DNA of 64,000 nucleotides from MWBF01 sp964614645 (GTDB lineage: Bacteria > Chloroflexota > Anaerolineae > CG2-30-64-16), in assembly GCA_964614645.1 (NCBI GenBank), contig CAZTMA010000005.1, positions 1 through 64,000 on the forward strand, in the 5' to 3' direction. This document shows, piece by piece, positions 55,922 to 63,881 of the stretch. A model generated the notes under the pieces. The model did no database searches and was not told where the DNA came from. It was given only the letters and a program-made list of their open reading frames with translations. A program made the translations under genes and the position numbers. Position 1 is the first letter of the stretch. Every line of letters starts with the position of its first letter.

Positions 55922-56653
55922 TCAGCGGCCATACACGGAGACGTGCATGCTGCTGGTTGCGGCAAACGGTTCTTCACTCCAGCCGCCCCAGCGGTTCTTC
56001 AGACGCAGCCCGGCGAGGCGCGCCATCAAGTCGAGCTCGGCAGGCCAGGCATACCGCTGGACCACGGGGTTCAGGTGCACGCCGGCAGGCGAAAGCGACA
56101 CATGGCTCTCCTCGATCACCTGTGTCGCCGCATCATGGCGCAAGACATCGAGCCGCACCTCAGCGACCTCGATCGCTTCGGCCTCCACATACTGCTCGTT
56201 CTGCAGCCGGTAAAGGAAAGCCGGCACATAAGTCTCGATCACGAAGGAACCATCGTCGGTGAGGTGGGTGGCCACGTTCTCGAAGCACCGCACCTGATCG
56301 TCCTGGGTGAGCAGGTTGAAAAGCGTATTCCACACGATATAGATCAGGCGATAGCTGCCCGGCACGGATACATCGGCAAAGTCCCCGACCGTGACCGAGA
56401 GCTCAGAGCCACCCGGTTTGCTCTTTAGCTGAGCGAGCATGGCGGGTGAGATATCGATGCCATCGACGCGCACGCCCCGTGCAGCCAGCGGCAGCGCAAT
56501 CCGTCCGGCGCCGATAGCCAGCTCCAATGCCGGACCACCGCCGGCCAGCCGTTCCAGAAACGCGACGGCCGCGCGCTCGTCCCCACGCTCGACATCCCGG
56601 TACGTCGTGGCGACATCCGCGCCGAAGCTCATGACCGGCTCATAACCCTTCAT
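55922..56653 (-). CDS. Class I SAM-dependent methyltransferase
   Basis: A 243-residue Rossmann-fold methyltransferase. Motif I is ALELAIGAGRIALPLAARG with the acidic VDGIDISPAML strand-2 residue. A VGDFADVSVPGSYRLIYI block and GSFVIETYVPAFL fill the central sheet. The C-terminal half (HVSLSPAGVHLNPVVQRYAW) is typical of small-molecule methyltransferases. Substrate is unknown. It is the last gene of a minus-strand run after selB, 54 bp from it. The ATG at 56653 follows GAGAAGAGGG within 16 nt. Confidence 0.88.
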   Translation of the reverse strand: MKGYEPVMSFGADVATTYRDVERGDERAAVAFLERLAGGGPALELAIGAGRIALPLAARGVRVDGIDISPAMLAQLKSKPGGSELSVTVGDFADVSVPGSYRLIYIVWNTLFNLLTQDDQVRCFENVATHLTDDGSFVIETYVPAFLYRLQNEQYVEAEAIEVAEVRLDVLRHDAATQVIEESHVSLSPAGVHLNPVVQRYAWPAELDLMARLAGLRLKNRWGGWSEEPFAATSSMHVSVYGR

Positions 56654-56707
56654 CGTGCGTTACCCTCTTCTCAGATCGTTGCATGGGCGATAGACGGCGA
56701 TATACGG

Positions 56708-58687
56708 CTACCGCAACACCCGTTCATCCCCCACGCGACGAGTGATCTTCTGCTCGTCCAGCCGCTCCATCAGCGCCAGCGCATACTTGCGGCTCGTGTT
56801 GTAGCGGTCGCGCACCTGGGCGACCGTCATGCTGCCGTGCGTCTTGATATGGCTGATGATGCCGGCCACCATGTCGTCGTAGGTTTCCCGCAGCAGCAGC
56901 ACGTCCTCGCTCAACCGCACCAGCACACCCTGATACATCAACGCGCTGATCATCTCCGGGTCTGTCATGGCAACACTCTCGGCCATCGAGGGCGGCGTGT
57001 AGGGCTGGCGCCGGAACGCGGCCAGCAGCGCGTCGACCCGGGGCCGCTGCGCGGGGGTGAAGACGATCTCGTGGCCGGGCCGCGCCAGGTACTCCGCGCG
57101 CTCCACCAGCACGCCCTCGCTGACCGCGCGCCCCAGCAGCTCGTTGTACAGCTTGCCCGACCACCGGTCACGGCCCTGGAGGCGGCTCTTGAGTTCCTCC
57201 CGCGCCATGCCTGGGCGCAGCGGGTACTGTGTGTGAAAATCGGCCAGCGTATCCGCCATGCGGGCAGCCAGCAGACCCCAACCGCCGAGCGAAATGACCG
57301 GGGTCAGGCTCTTGCTCAAGGGCAGCTGCACGGGGCCCAACGGAATGAGCTGTCCGCCGGCGACCATGCTCGCCGGCACCGGGTCCGCTCCTGCCGCGTC
57401 CAGCCCGGAGGCTTCGACGACCGCCTTGAATGCGGCCGGTTCCTGCCGCGCCAGGCCGTGCAGCACCAGGTCTTCCGGCGTGCCGCGGGCGAGCGTTTCA
57501 AGCTGCACCAGCACGTCCGGCTGGAGCCGCCGCCAGCGCCGCCGCGGGTGCGGGTTGACGACTGTCCCGCCGCCGAGCGTCAGGCTGGGCGACGCCTGCC
57601 GGATGATGAACCGGTCGCCCGCCGCGACGACCACAGGCGCAGCCAGCACGACCTGGACCCAACCGGTCTGCCCCTCACTGAGCTGTTCCGCGCTGAGAAG
57701 ACGGGCGCGGCCGGGGACCTCCGCCGCGCCGCTGAAGAAGTCTACGGGTTGGCTGTGGCGCAGGGGCGGCAGAGACGCATCCCCGCGCACCATCCGCAGC
57801 CGCACATCGACCATCGTAGTCGGCTGCACCGTGCCGGGTTTGGCAACCACCATACCGCGCTGCAGGTCGTCGGGATGCACACCGGTCAGGTTGATCGCGA
57901 GGCGGCTCCCCGGCAGCGCCAGATCCACCGCCTTCCTGTGCGTTTGCAGCCCGCGAATGCGCGCGGTCAGCCCGCCGGGGAGGATCTCCACCTCGTCGCC
58001 CACGCGGAAATGCCCGTCGCTGAGCGTGCCCGTCACGACGGTGCCGAACCCAGCCACGGTGAACACCCGGTCAATCGGCAGCCGCGGCTGCGCCTTATCG
58101 CGGCGCGGAGGCACGGTTGCCAGCGCATCCGCAAGCGCCTGCCGAAGCTCTGCCAATCCCGTCCCCGCCCGCGCAGATACGGGCACAATCGCCGCGTCTG
58201 CCAGCGCCGTCCCCTGGAGCGCCTCGCGCAGGTCCGCCTCGACCAGCTCCAGCCAGCCTTCTTCAGTGATGGTGTCGGTTTTGGTCAGCGCGACTACGCC
58301 CGCGGGGATTTGCAGGAGGTCGAGGATCGCAAGATGCTCGCGCGTCTGAGGCATGACGCCCTCGTCCGCGGCGACGACGAACAGCGCGGCGTCAATCCCG
58401 CCCACGCCCGCCAGCATGTTCTTGATGAAGTCGATGTGGCCCGGCACGTCGATGACGCCGACCGTTTCGGCGCCGACCGTTTCGGCGCCGGCAGAATCAG
58501 CGGGAAGCCCCGACCCATCCGCAGCGTCGCTGCGCGCAGGCGGCAGGGTGAGCCAGGCAAAGCCCAGATCGATCGTCATCTCGCGCTCCTTTTCCTCGCG
58601 CAGCCGGTCCGGATCGATGCCGGTCAGCGCGCGGACGAGCGTTGATTTGCCATGGTCAACATGCCCGGCAGTGCCGATGACACGCAT
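56708..58687 (-). CDS. selB: Selenocysteine-specific translation elongation factor SelB
   Basis: A 659-residue GTPase that brings Sec-tRNA to UGA codons marked by a SECIS hairpin. The G domain has GTAGHVDHGKSTLVRALTG (P-loop), DVPGHIDFIKNML and ALTKTDTITEEG. Domains II-III follow, and the C-terminal third shows SelB winged-helix features (HGSMTVAQVRDRYNTSRKYA). The G domain carries a Pro/Ala insert with a tandem AETVGAETVG (30 bp of repeat at about 58458-58487). The ATG at 58687 has GGAGG 5 nt upstream. selA, selD and tRNA-Sec are not in the window, so selenoprotein use is predicted but not shown. Confidence 0.94.
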   Translation of the reverse strand: MRVIGTAGHVDHGKSTLVRALTGIDPDRLREEKEREMTIDLGFAWLTLPPARSDAADGSGLPADSAGAETVGAETVGVIDVPGHIDFIKNMLAGVGGIDAALFVVAADEGVMPQTREHLAILDLLQIPAGVVALTKTDTITEEGWLELVEADLREALQGTALADAAIVPVSARAGTGLAELRQALADALATVPPRRDKAQPRLPIDRVFTVAGFGTVVTGTLSDGHFRVGDEVEILPGGLTARIRGLQTHRKAVDLALPGSRLAINLTGVHPDDLQRGMVVAKPGTVQPTTMVDVRLRMVRGDASLPPLRHSQPVDFFSGAAEVPGRARLLSAEQLSEGQTGWVQVVLAAPVVVAAGDRFIIRQASPSLTLGGGTVVNPHPRRRWRRLQPDVLVQLETLARGTPEDLVLHGLARQEPAAFKAVVEASGLDAAGADPVPASMVAGGQLIPLGPVQLPLSKSLTPVISLGGWGLLAARMADTLADFHTQYPLRPGMAREELKSRLQGRDRWSGKLYNELLGRAVSEGVLVERAEYLARPGHEIVFTPAQRPRVDALLAAFRRQPYTPPSMAESVAMTDPEMISALMYQGVLVRLSEDVLLLRETYDDMVAGIISHIKTHGSMTVAQVRDRYNTSRKYALALMERLDEQKITRRVGDERVLR

Positions 58688-58704
58688 AGGAGCCTCCATA
58701 AACA

Positions 58705-58744
58705 CAGGCGACGAAGAGGCAGGAGCGCCTGCTTTCGTCGCCTG
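58705..58744. terminator. Hairpin between the coiled-coil gene and selB
   Basis: An 11-bp perfect stem (CAGGCGACGAA/TTCGTCGCCTG) with an 18-nt loop, followed on the minus strand by TGTTTATGG. It lies just before the selB ribosome-binding site and could terminate transcription from the coiled-coil gene or control selB. Confidence 0.55.
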
Positions 58745-58763
58745 CGAATCACAAGCCTGGGAG

Positions 58764-59951
58764 TTACTCAGCCTTGGGACGAGAGGCGAGCGACCCGCTG
58801 ATGGAATCCAGCAACCGCTGTGCGTTCTGCAACTGCAGGCTGCCCTGCCCTTCATAGGCCCGCCACAGGGCTTCGACTTCACGGAGAAGCTGGGTAAGCT
58901 GCTTCTCGAGGGGCGGGAAGCGCTCGATCACCTTCTGGTTGACCTTCTGCTGTTCCTGGATGGTGTAGTCCCAGCGCAGGGTCTCTTTCTTCCACCGTTG
59001 CTCATTCTCGCCCTGCCACTCGGCCAGTTCCTTCCGTTGTCGTTCTTCAGCCAAACGCTGCAGTTCAGATACCTGCTTCTGGCTGTGCACCACCTGGGCC
59101 TGGAATTCCTCGAGCGCCTTCAGCGTCCGGCCGACCGCCTCATGGCGCGTCTCGAACTCGCGGAGACGCACGGCCTGCTTCTCGATGAGCGTCCGCTGGT
59201 CGACGAATTCCTGCTCCCAGACGGTCATCTGCCGGCTACGTTCGACCTCACCCAGCTTCTGCGCCTCGATGAACACCTGCTGCTCCTGGCGCAGCGCTTC
59301 GGGGATCGGCTGAATCTTCTGCAGGTCACGCTCCAGCCGCTGGACGCGCTCCTCGACGGGCGGCATGCGTGTGCCGATCAGCTCCGTGCGTTTCATGAGG
59401 TCAACGTGCTCACCCTGCAGCTGGGCGATGCGTTTGTTGTCCTGCGCGCGCTGCTCGATCATGTACGGCAGACTGCGCGTGCGGTCGTCAATTTCCTTGC
59501 TGACATTCGCGACCGACTGGCGCAGCGCCAGCAGCATTTCACCGAGCCGCTGATCCTCGGCCTGCCGCGTGACCAGCTCTTCCTCCAGCCGGGGAATGCG
59601 CGTCAGTTCCTTGCGCACTTCCGCCACCCCGCGGCCGAGAGCCTCACGGTCGGACAGGCGAGCGCGCTCAGATTCACGCTCGGCTTGCACGCGGGCCTCG
59701 GTCTGCTTATCCAGCATGACCACGACCTCGCTTCGAAGCTGCTGAAGCGACTGCTCGATCTGCGTGAAGCGCGTGAGTTGCGCCTGTGTGCTTGCGAGCC
59801 GGCCCTCCAGGTCCTGTATGCGGCGGGCTTGCTCCTGGCGCTCGATCGCCAGGCTCTGCAGGCGCTGGTCCAGCTTGGCAATTTCCTCACGATCGCGGCG
59901 GTGCTCTTCATCGAGCCAGGCCACCATCTGGCTGAGTTGGGTTAGGTCCAT
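58764..59951 (-). CDS. Long coiled-coil protein, unknown
   Basis: A 395-residue, Gln/Glu/Arg-rich protein that is almost entirely helical, with heptad patterns through most of its length (LDQRLQSLAIERQEQARRIQ, LEEELVTRQAEDQRLGEMLL). There is no signal peptide, membrane segment or catalytic motif. It resembles generic SMC-like or scaffold coiled coils, and I do not recognise a family. The ATG at 59951 has GGAGA upstream. It lies between phoU and selB on the same strand, 93 bp after phoU, so it may belong to the phoU transcript. Function unknown. Confidence 0.8.
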   Translation of the reverse strand: MDLTQLSQMVAWLDEEHRRDREEIAKLDQRLQSLAIERQEQARRIQDLEGRLASTQAQLTRFTQIEQSLQQLRSEVVVMLDKQTEARVQAERESERARLSDREALGRGVAEVRKELTRIPRLEEELVTRQAEDQRLGEMLLALRQSVANVSKEIDDRTRSLPYMIEQRAQDNKRIAQLQGEHVDLMKRTELIGTRMPPVEERVQRLERDLQKIQPIPEALRQEQQVFIEAQKLGEVERSRQMTVWEQEFVDQRTLIEKQAVRLREFETRHEAVGRTLKALEEFQAQVVHSQKQVSELQRLAEERQRKELAEWQGENEQRWKKETLRWDYTIQEQQKVNQKVIERFPPLEKQLTQLLREVEALWRAYEGQGSLQLQNAQRLLDSISGSLASRPKAE

Positions 59952-60044
59952 GTGTCTCCGTCCAGGAAGCAAGGATGGGAAGCTATTTGAGGCGATGGAG
60001 CGCCGCCTCCGCAGAGACGGCACAGCCCCTCGTATCGTGCAAGC

Positions 60045-60701
60045 CTATTCGTCCAGTTCGACGATGGCATTGGTTCGCAGGAAGACCACGCGCTCACCGA
60101 TATTGGTTGTGCGGTCAGCAAACCGTTCGAGGTTGTGCGCCACCCATAGCAGGTAGGTTGCACGGGTGATGGTGCGCGGGTCGGTCATCATAATCATCAG
60201 CAGCTCGCGGTAAACCTGGTCGTTGAGCTGGTCAATCTCGCTGTCACGCGCGGCCAGCGCGCGGGCTGCGTCCACATCGCCGCGCAGGAATGCGTCAAGC
60301 TGTCCGTGCAGCAGTTCGCGGCCGATTTCGGCCATGCGCGGCACGTCAATCAACGGCTTCAACATGGGTTGGTCGGCGAGCCGCACCGCAATGACGGCGA
60401 TGCCCTTGGCGTGGTCGGCCATCCGCTCCAGTTCCCACGCAATCGACGAGATGGAGAAAATCAGCCGGAGGTCGCGCGCAACAGGCTGCTGACTGGCGAT
60501 CAGCAGAAGGCATTGCTCTTCGATCTCATGCTGGGCCCTGTTGATGCTTTGATCTGCCGCGATAAGCTCCTGAGCCAGCTGCCCATCGCGTTCTGCCAGC
60601 GCGCGCACGGCCTGTTCCTGGGCCTGTGCCACCATCGAACCGAGGCTGACGAGGCGCTCCTGCAGGGCTGTCAATTGGAGATCGAAACTCACACGTGTCA
60701 C
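60045..60701 (-). CDS. phoU: Phosphate uptake regulator PhoU
   Basis: A 218-residue protein with two three-helix PhoU repeats that negatively controls phosphate uptake and signalling with PstSCAB and PhoR. Each repeat has the E/DxxxD metal sites: ERMADHAKGIAVIA in the first and ERFADRTTNIGERVVFL in the second. The start is GTG at 60701. No pst genes are in the window, so it may act on a remote transporter. A TATAAT -10 lies at 60761-60766 on the minus strand. Confidence 0.94.
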   Translation of the reverse strand: MTRVSFDLQLTALQERLVSLGSMVAQAQEQAVRALAERDGQLAQELIAADQSINRAQHEIEEQCLLLIASQQPVARDLRLIFSISSIAWELERMADHAKGIAVIAVRLADQPMLKPLIDVPRMAEIGRELLHGQLDAFLRGDVDAARALAARDSEIDQLNDQVYRELLMIMMTDPRTITRATYLLWVAHNLERFADRTTNIGERVVFLRTNAIVELDE

Positions 60702-60760
60702 CGTGCTGCTCCTTCTGAAGCGGCGGCGTGAGGACGGAGCCGCTGCTGATTGCTGAACGT

Positions 60761-60766
60761 ATTATA
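60761..60766 (-). promoter_or_regulatory. TATAAT -10 element upstream of phoU
   Basis: A perfect TATAAT on the minus strand, 60 bp before the phoU start. The matching -35 is weak (TTTCGG at 17 bp). Confidence 0.5.
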
Positions 60767-60881
60767 GCATCCTTTAGCCAGCGCCGAAAACTGCGCCAAA
60801 CCTCAGAGACGCCTTTGGTCTCCAGGGCCATCCCATGCTAAGATAGATCCGTAAGTGTGTAAGTCGTGTAGGGAGGACAGC

Positions 60882-61547
60882 ATGGAACCAACATTGGCCG
60901 TCATTGACATCGACATCATCAGCGGCCAGGACGAACTTGCGCGAGAGGGCCTCCTCGCCAACCTCAGGCATCACTGCGAGCCCTGCCTTACGGTTTTGTG
61001 GGTCAATTGGCTACGTGAACGCGCAGACCTGCGCGTCGTCTGCGTGATCCATGACCTGGCCGAGCTGGATAACTTCCTGATCGACGTCATCCGGACTGTG
61101 CCGGGCGTGCGCGGCACTTCCGCGCAACTGGCGTTCGATGGGGTCGTGTATGCCGACCCCATGCTGGATGTCTCATTGATGGAGACCGGGTGGGATCGCC
61201 GCGCGGCCGCGACTGTGCTCGTTAAGCTTCAACCGGGCCGCGACCGTGAAGCGTTCCAGGCGCTCGTCAGCCTGCCCGCGCATGAGCAGGTGACCGTTGT
61301 CTGGGTGCTCAAGCTCTTCCACCGGGCCGATGCCGACCTGCTGATCCTGCTGCTGGGTGAGCGCACCGCAGCTCTTACGGGCTATGTCATGAGCTGGATT
61401 CGCACCGTGCCTGGCGTCATGGACACGCAGCTCACCAGCGTATTGGACTGGTCCATCCTGGGCGAACCCGAGAGCTTCGTTGCGCTTTCTGAACGGTTCC
61501 CTGTGCCGGCCGTGCAGGCCGAGGCAGAGACGGAAGCTCAGCCCTAA
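60882..61547 (+). CDS. Tandem RAM-like (Lrp/AsnC ligand-binding) protein without HTH
   Basis: A 221-residue protein with two similar halves. Each has beta-strands, a helix and a conserved end block, DVIRTVPGVRGTSAQLAFDG (residues 66-85) in the first and MSWIRTVPGVMDTQLTSVLD in the second. This pattern (helix-RT-V-PGV-strand) is that of the RAM/AsnC C-terminal alpha-beta domain that senses amino acids. No DNA-binding domain is present. I infer a stand-alone sensor or oligomerisation protein, with unknown ligand. The ATG at 60882 has GGGAGGA 6 nt upstream. It is divergent from phoU and followed 18 bp later by a zinc ribbon gene. Confidence 0.7.
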   Translation: MEPTLAVIDIDIISGQDELAREGLLANLRHHCEPCLTVLWVNWLRERADLRVVCVIHDLAELDNFLIDVIRTVPGVRGTSAQLAFDGVVYADPMLDVSLMETGWDRRAAATVLVKLQPGRDREAFQALVSLPAHEQVTVVWVLKLFHRADADLLILLLGERTAALTGYVMSWIRTVPGVMDTQLTSVLDWSILGEPESFVALSERFPVPAVQAEAETEAQP

Positions 61548-61565
61548 ACCGAAGAAGGGAACACC

Positions 61566-61886
61566 ATGCTTGCGATAACTTGTGACAAATGCAGACGGCG
61601 CTTTACGCCGGCAGTTGAAGAAGTGCAGGGTTACCTGCAGCAGGCCGAAGGCAAGAAACACGCGCTCGTGCTGTGTCCCCACTGCGGGAAGGGCAACAAG
61701 GTGGCGCTCATGCGCCTGACGCAGGCGTTGAGCGCCGTGCGCCGTGCCCCGGCCGCTGAAGAGCCGGCATCTGAGACGCCCGTGGCTCCACAGGAGCCCG
61801 TAGCTCCACAGGAGCCCGTAGCTCCACCGGAGCCCGTGGCTCCCGGGGAGCCGATAGCTCCAGAGGAGCCGTCGCCCGCTGAATGA
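61566..61886 (+). CDS. Small zinc ribbon protein with PVAPQE-type repeat tail
   Basis: A 106-residue protein. Residues 5-60 hold two CxxC pairs (TCDKC and LCPHC), with basic, polar spacing typical of a zinc ribbon. The second half is a low-complexity tail of tandem EPVAP units (about six copies) encoded by an 18-bp repeat near GTAGCTCCACAGGAGCCC. A tail of this kind suggests a flexible linker or a protein-protein contact. I do not recognise the family. The ATG at 61566 has AAGGGAAC upstream, and the stop overlaps the next glycosyltransferase (ATGA). Confidence 0.75.
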   Translation: MLAITCDKCRRRFTPAVEEVQGYLQQAEGKKHALVLCPHCGKGNKVALMRLTQALSAVRRAPAAEEPASETPVAPQEPVAPQEPVAPPEPVAPGEPIAPEEPSPAE

Positions 61887-62965
61887 AAGTTGCCCTTGTC
61901 CATGACTGGCTGAACCAGGTCGGCGGCGCAGAGTACGTGCTGGAAGTGCTAGTGAGCATGTTCCCGGCCGCGCCGGTCTTCACCAGCATCTACGCACCTG
62001 CGAGGATGCCGCCCGCCTACCAGGCATGGGATATCCGGCCTAGCTTCATGCAGCGGCTCCCCGGGGTGATGGCCCACCACCAGGTCTACCTGCCGGTCTA
62101 TCCGCTGGCATTCAGCCGGGTGAACCTGCAGGGCTATGACCTGGTGGTGAGCAACAAGAGCGGCTTCTGCCACGGCGTGCAGCCGCCGCCGGGCGGCACG
62201 CACATCTGCTACTGCCTGACGCCGACCCGCTTTCTTTGGCAATATGACACCTACCGGCAGCGTGAAGCCATCCGCCCGACGCTGGACCGGCTGCTGCGGC
62301 CGTTGATCGCCGCGCTGCGGCGGTGGGACTATGCCGCGGCCCAGCGTGTCCATCACTTCATTGCGATTTCGAGCGAGATCCAGGAGCGCATCCGCCGGTT
62401 CTACGGCCGCGAGAGCGCCATCATCTATCCGCCCGTGGACATCGCGCAGTTCCGGCCGGACGGTGGACCGGCCGGCGACTACTTCCTGGCCGGCGGCCGG
62501 CTGATTCCCTACAAGCGGTTGGACCTGGCCGTGCGGGCCTGCTCAGAGCTGGGGCTAAAGCTGTTCGTCTACGGGGCCGGTCGCGACCGCTCTGCGCTGG
62601 AGCAGGTGGCCGGGCCGACCGTGACGTTCCTGGGCCGCGTGCCCGCCGATGAACTGGCACAGCTCTACCGCGGCGCACGGGCCTTCATCTTCCCCGGCCT
62701 GGAGGATTTCGGCATCGCGCCGCTGGAAGCCCAGGCTGCGGGCCGGCCGGTCATCGCATTCCGCGGCGGCGGTGCGCTGGACACGGTCATCCCCGGCTGC
62801 ACCGGCGAGTTCTTTGCCGAACAGACACCGGCAGCCCTGATGCAGGTGCTCAGCCAGTTCGACCCGGGGGCCTATGACGCGGCTGCGTGTCGCACTAACG
62901 CCGAACGCTTCAGCCGGGAGCGGTTCGAGCGCGAGCTGGGCGAGTATATTGCAAGGACGGTCTAA
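61883..62965 (+). CDS. Family 4 glycosyltransferase, WbaZ/mannosyltransferase-like
   Basis: A 360-residue GT-B enzyme. The start MKVALVHDWLNQVGGAEYVL is typical of WbaZ-like mannosyltransferases. CYCLTPTRFLWQYDTYRQRE lies in the acceptor domain. The donor domain has YFLAGGRLIPYKRLDLAVRA and PGLEDFGIAPLEAQAAGRPV with the EX7E glutamates. Substrate is inferred only from resemblance. It overlaps the zinc ribbon gene by 4 nt, and its stop overlaps the Wzz-like start as TAATG. It may extend the polysaccharide made at 16-31 kb or a second glycan. Confidence 0.88.
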   Translation: MKVALVHDWLNQVGGAEYVLEVLVSMFPAAPVFTSIYAPARMPPAYQAWDIRPSFMQRLPGVMAHHQVYLPVYPLAFSRVNLQGYDLVVSNKSGFCHGVQPPPGGTHICYCLTPTRFLWQYDTYRQREAIRPTLDRLLRPLIAALRRWDYAAAQRVHHFIAISSEIQERIRRFYGRESAIIYPPVDIAQFRPDGGPAGDYFLAGGRLIPYKRLDLAVRACSELGLKLFVYGAGRDRSALEQVAGPTVTFLGRVPADELAQLYRGARAFIFPGLEDFGIAPLEAQAAGRPVIAFRGGGALDTVIPGCTGEFFAEQTPAALMQVLSQFDPGAYDAAACRTNAERFSRERFERELGEYIARTV

Positions 62966-63651
62966 TGGAGCTGCGTGCCTACTGGAACATTATCATGCGG
63001 CGCTGGTGGCTGCCCGTGGGGCTGGCGCTGGCGGTCGCGGCCCTGACCCTGGTCATGCAGCGGCCCTGGCAGCCCCGGCCACCGGTGTACGCGGCCTCGA
63101 TGCGCTTCAACGTCGGCGTCCAGCCCGAGCGCATCCCCGGCGTCTACACCTACGACCGCTACTACACCCTGCTGACTTCAGAATACCTGGTGGACGACCT
63201 GGGCGAAATCGTGCGCAGCAGCGCATTTGCCGCGGCCGTGAGCGAGCGGCTGGCTGGACAAGGCATCACCGTAGCGCCCGGCGCCATCGGGGCCAGCACG
63301 CAGCCCGGCAAATTGCACCGCATCCTGACGGTTCATGTGACCTGGCCCGATGCGGACGTGCTGGCGGCCATCGCAAACGCAGTTGCAGCCACGCTGACCG
63401 AGGGCAGCGCGGAGTTCTTCGGCCAGTTCAGCGCGGAAGAAGCCGATATCCGGCTCATCGACGCGCCGTCGGTCAGCGCGGTGGGCCGCCCGGCGCGCGA
63501 GCAGCTTGACCTGCCGCTGCGCGTACTGCTGGCCCTGGCCGCAGGCATCGGCCTGACCTTCCTGCTGGATTACCTCGATACTTCGGTGCGTGAGCGGCGT
63601 GACCTGGAGGAACTAGGGCTGCCGGTGCTGGGCGAGGTACCGCGGCGCTGA
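62965..63651 (+). CDS. Wzz-like polysaccharide chain-length protein
   Basis: A 228-residue bitopic membrane protein with the Wzz/PCP layout: a short cytoplasmic N-terminus (LRAYWNIIMRRWW), helix 1 (about 15-32), an extracytoplasmic domain of about 140 residues, and helix 2 (RVLLALAAGIGLTFLLDYL). The C-terminus is a short DTSVRERRDLEELGLPVLGE tail. There is no tyrosine-kinase domain. Such proteins control polymer length with Wzy. It begins at ATG 62965, sharing one base with the preceding stop, and ends before the DnaA-box region. Confidence 0.85.
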   Translation: MELRAYWNIIMRRWWLPVGLALAVAALTLVMQRPWQPRPPVYAASMRFNVGVQPERIPGVYTYDRYYTLLTSEYLVDDLGEIVRSSAFAAAVSERLAGQGITVAPGAIGASTQPGKLHRILTVHVTWPDADVLAAIANAVAATLTEGSAEFFGQFSAEEADIRLIDAPSVSAVGRPAREQLDLPLRVLLALAAGIGLTFLLDYLDTSVRERRDLEELGLPVLGEVPRR

Positions 63652-63653
63652 AA

Positions 63654-63800
63654 GTATCCACAATGGCCCGAACTAGCGTCTAAACGTGGCCCACTAGGGG
63701 TAGGGGCCGCCCCTGTCTCGAAGCCTAATGCTGCCCTGCATGTCAAGACTTATCCACACAGCGCCCCGGTTATCCACACGAAAGGGGCCAGTTATCCACA
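63654..63800. other. Candidate replication origin: DnaA-box array
   Basis: Three perfect DnaA boxes TTATCCACA lie in the same direction at 63750-63758, 63770-63778 and 63792-63800, with 20- and 22-bp steps. A near match GTATCCACA lies at 63654-63662. No long A+T-rich unwinding region is visible in this short gap, so the full origin may extend past dnaA. The 3' end of dnaA lies 80 bp to the right, and rpmH-parB lies 10-15 kb to the left. Confidence 0.7.
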
Positions 63801-63809
63801 GAAATGCCT

Positions 63810-63867
63810 TAAAAGCCACCTGGGGATGTCTGCCGTCAGCCGTGCAGAGACCCCCAGGTGGCTTTTA
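63810..63867. terminator. Bidirectional terminator between the DnaA boxes and dnaA
   Basis: TAAAAGCCACCTGGGG (from 63810) pairs with CCCCAGGTGGCTTTTA (to 63867), with an extra TCTGC/GCAGA stem inside. A-rich and T-rich flanks suit it to both strands: it can stop dnaA (minus) and the Wzz-like gene (plus). Confidence 0.85.
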
Positions 63868-63881
63868 TAGTCGTGCGTATA

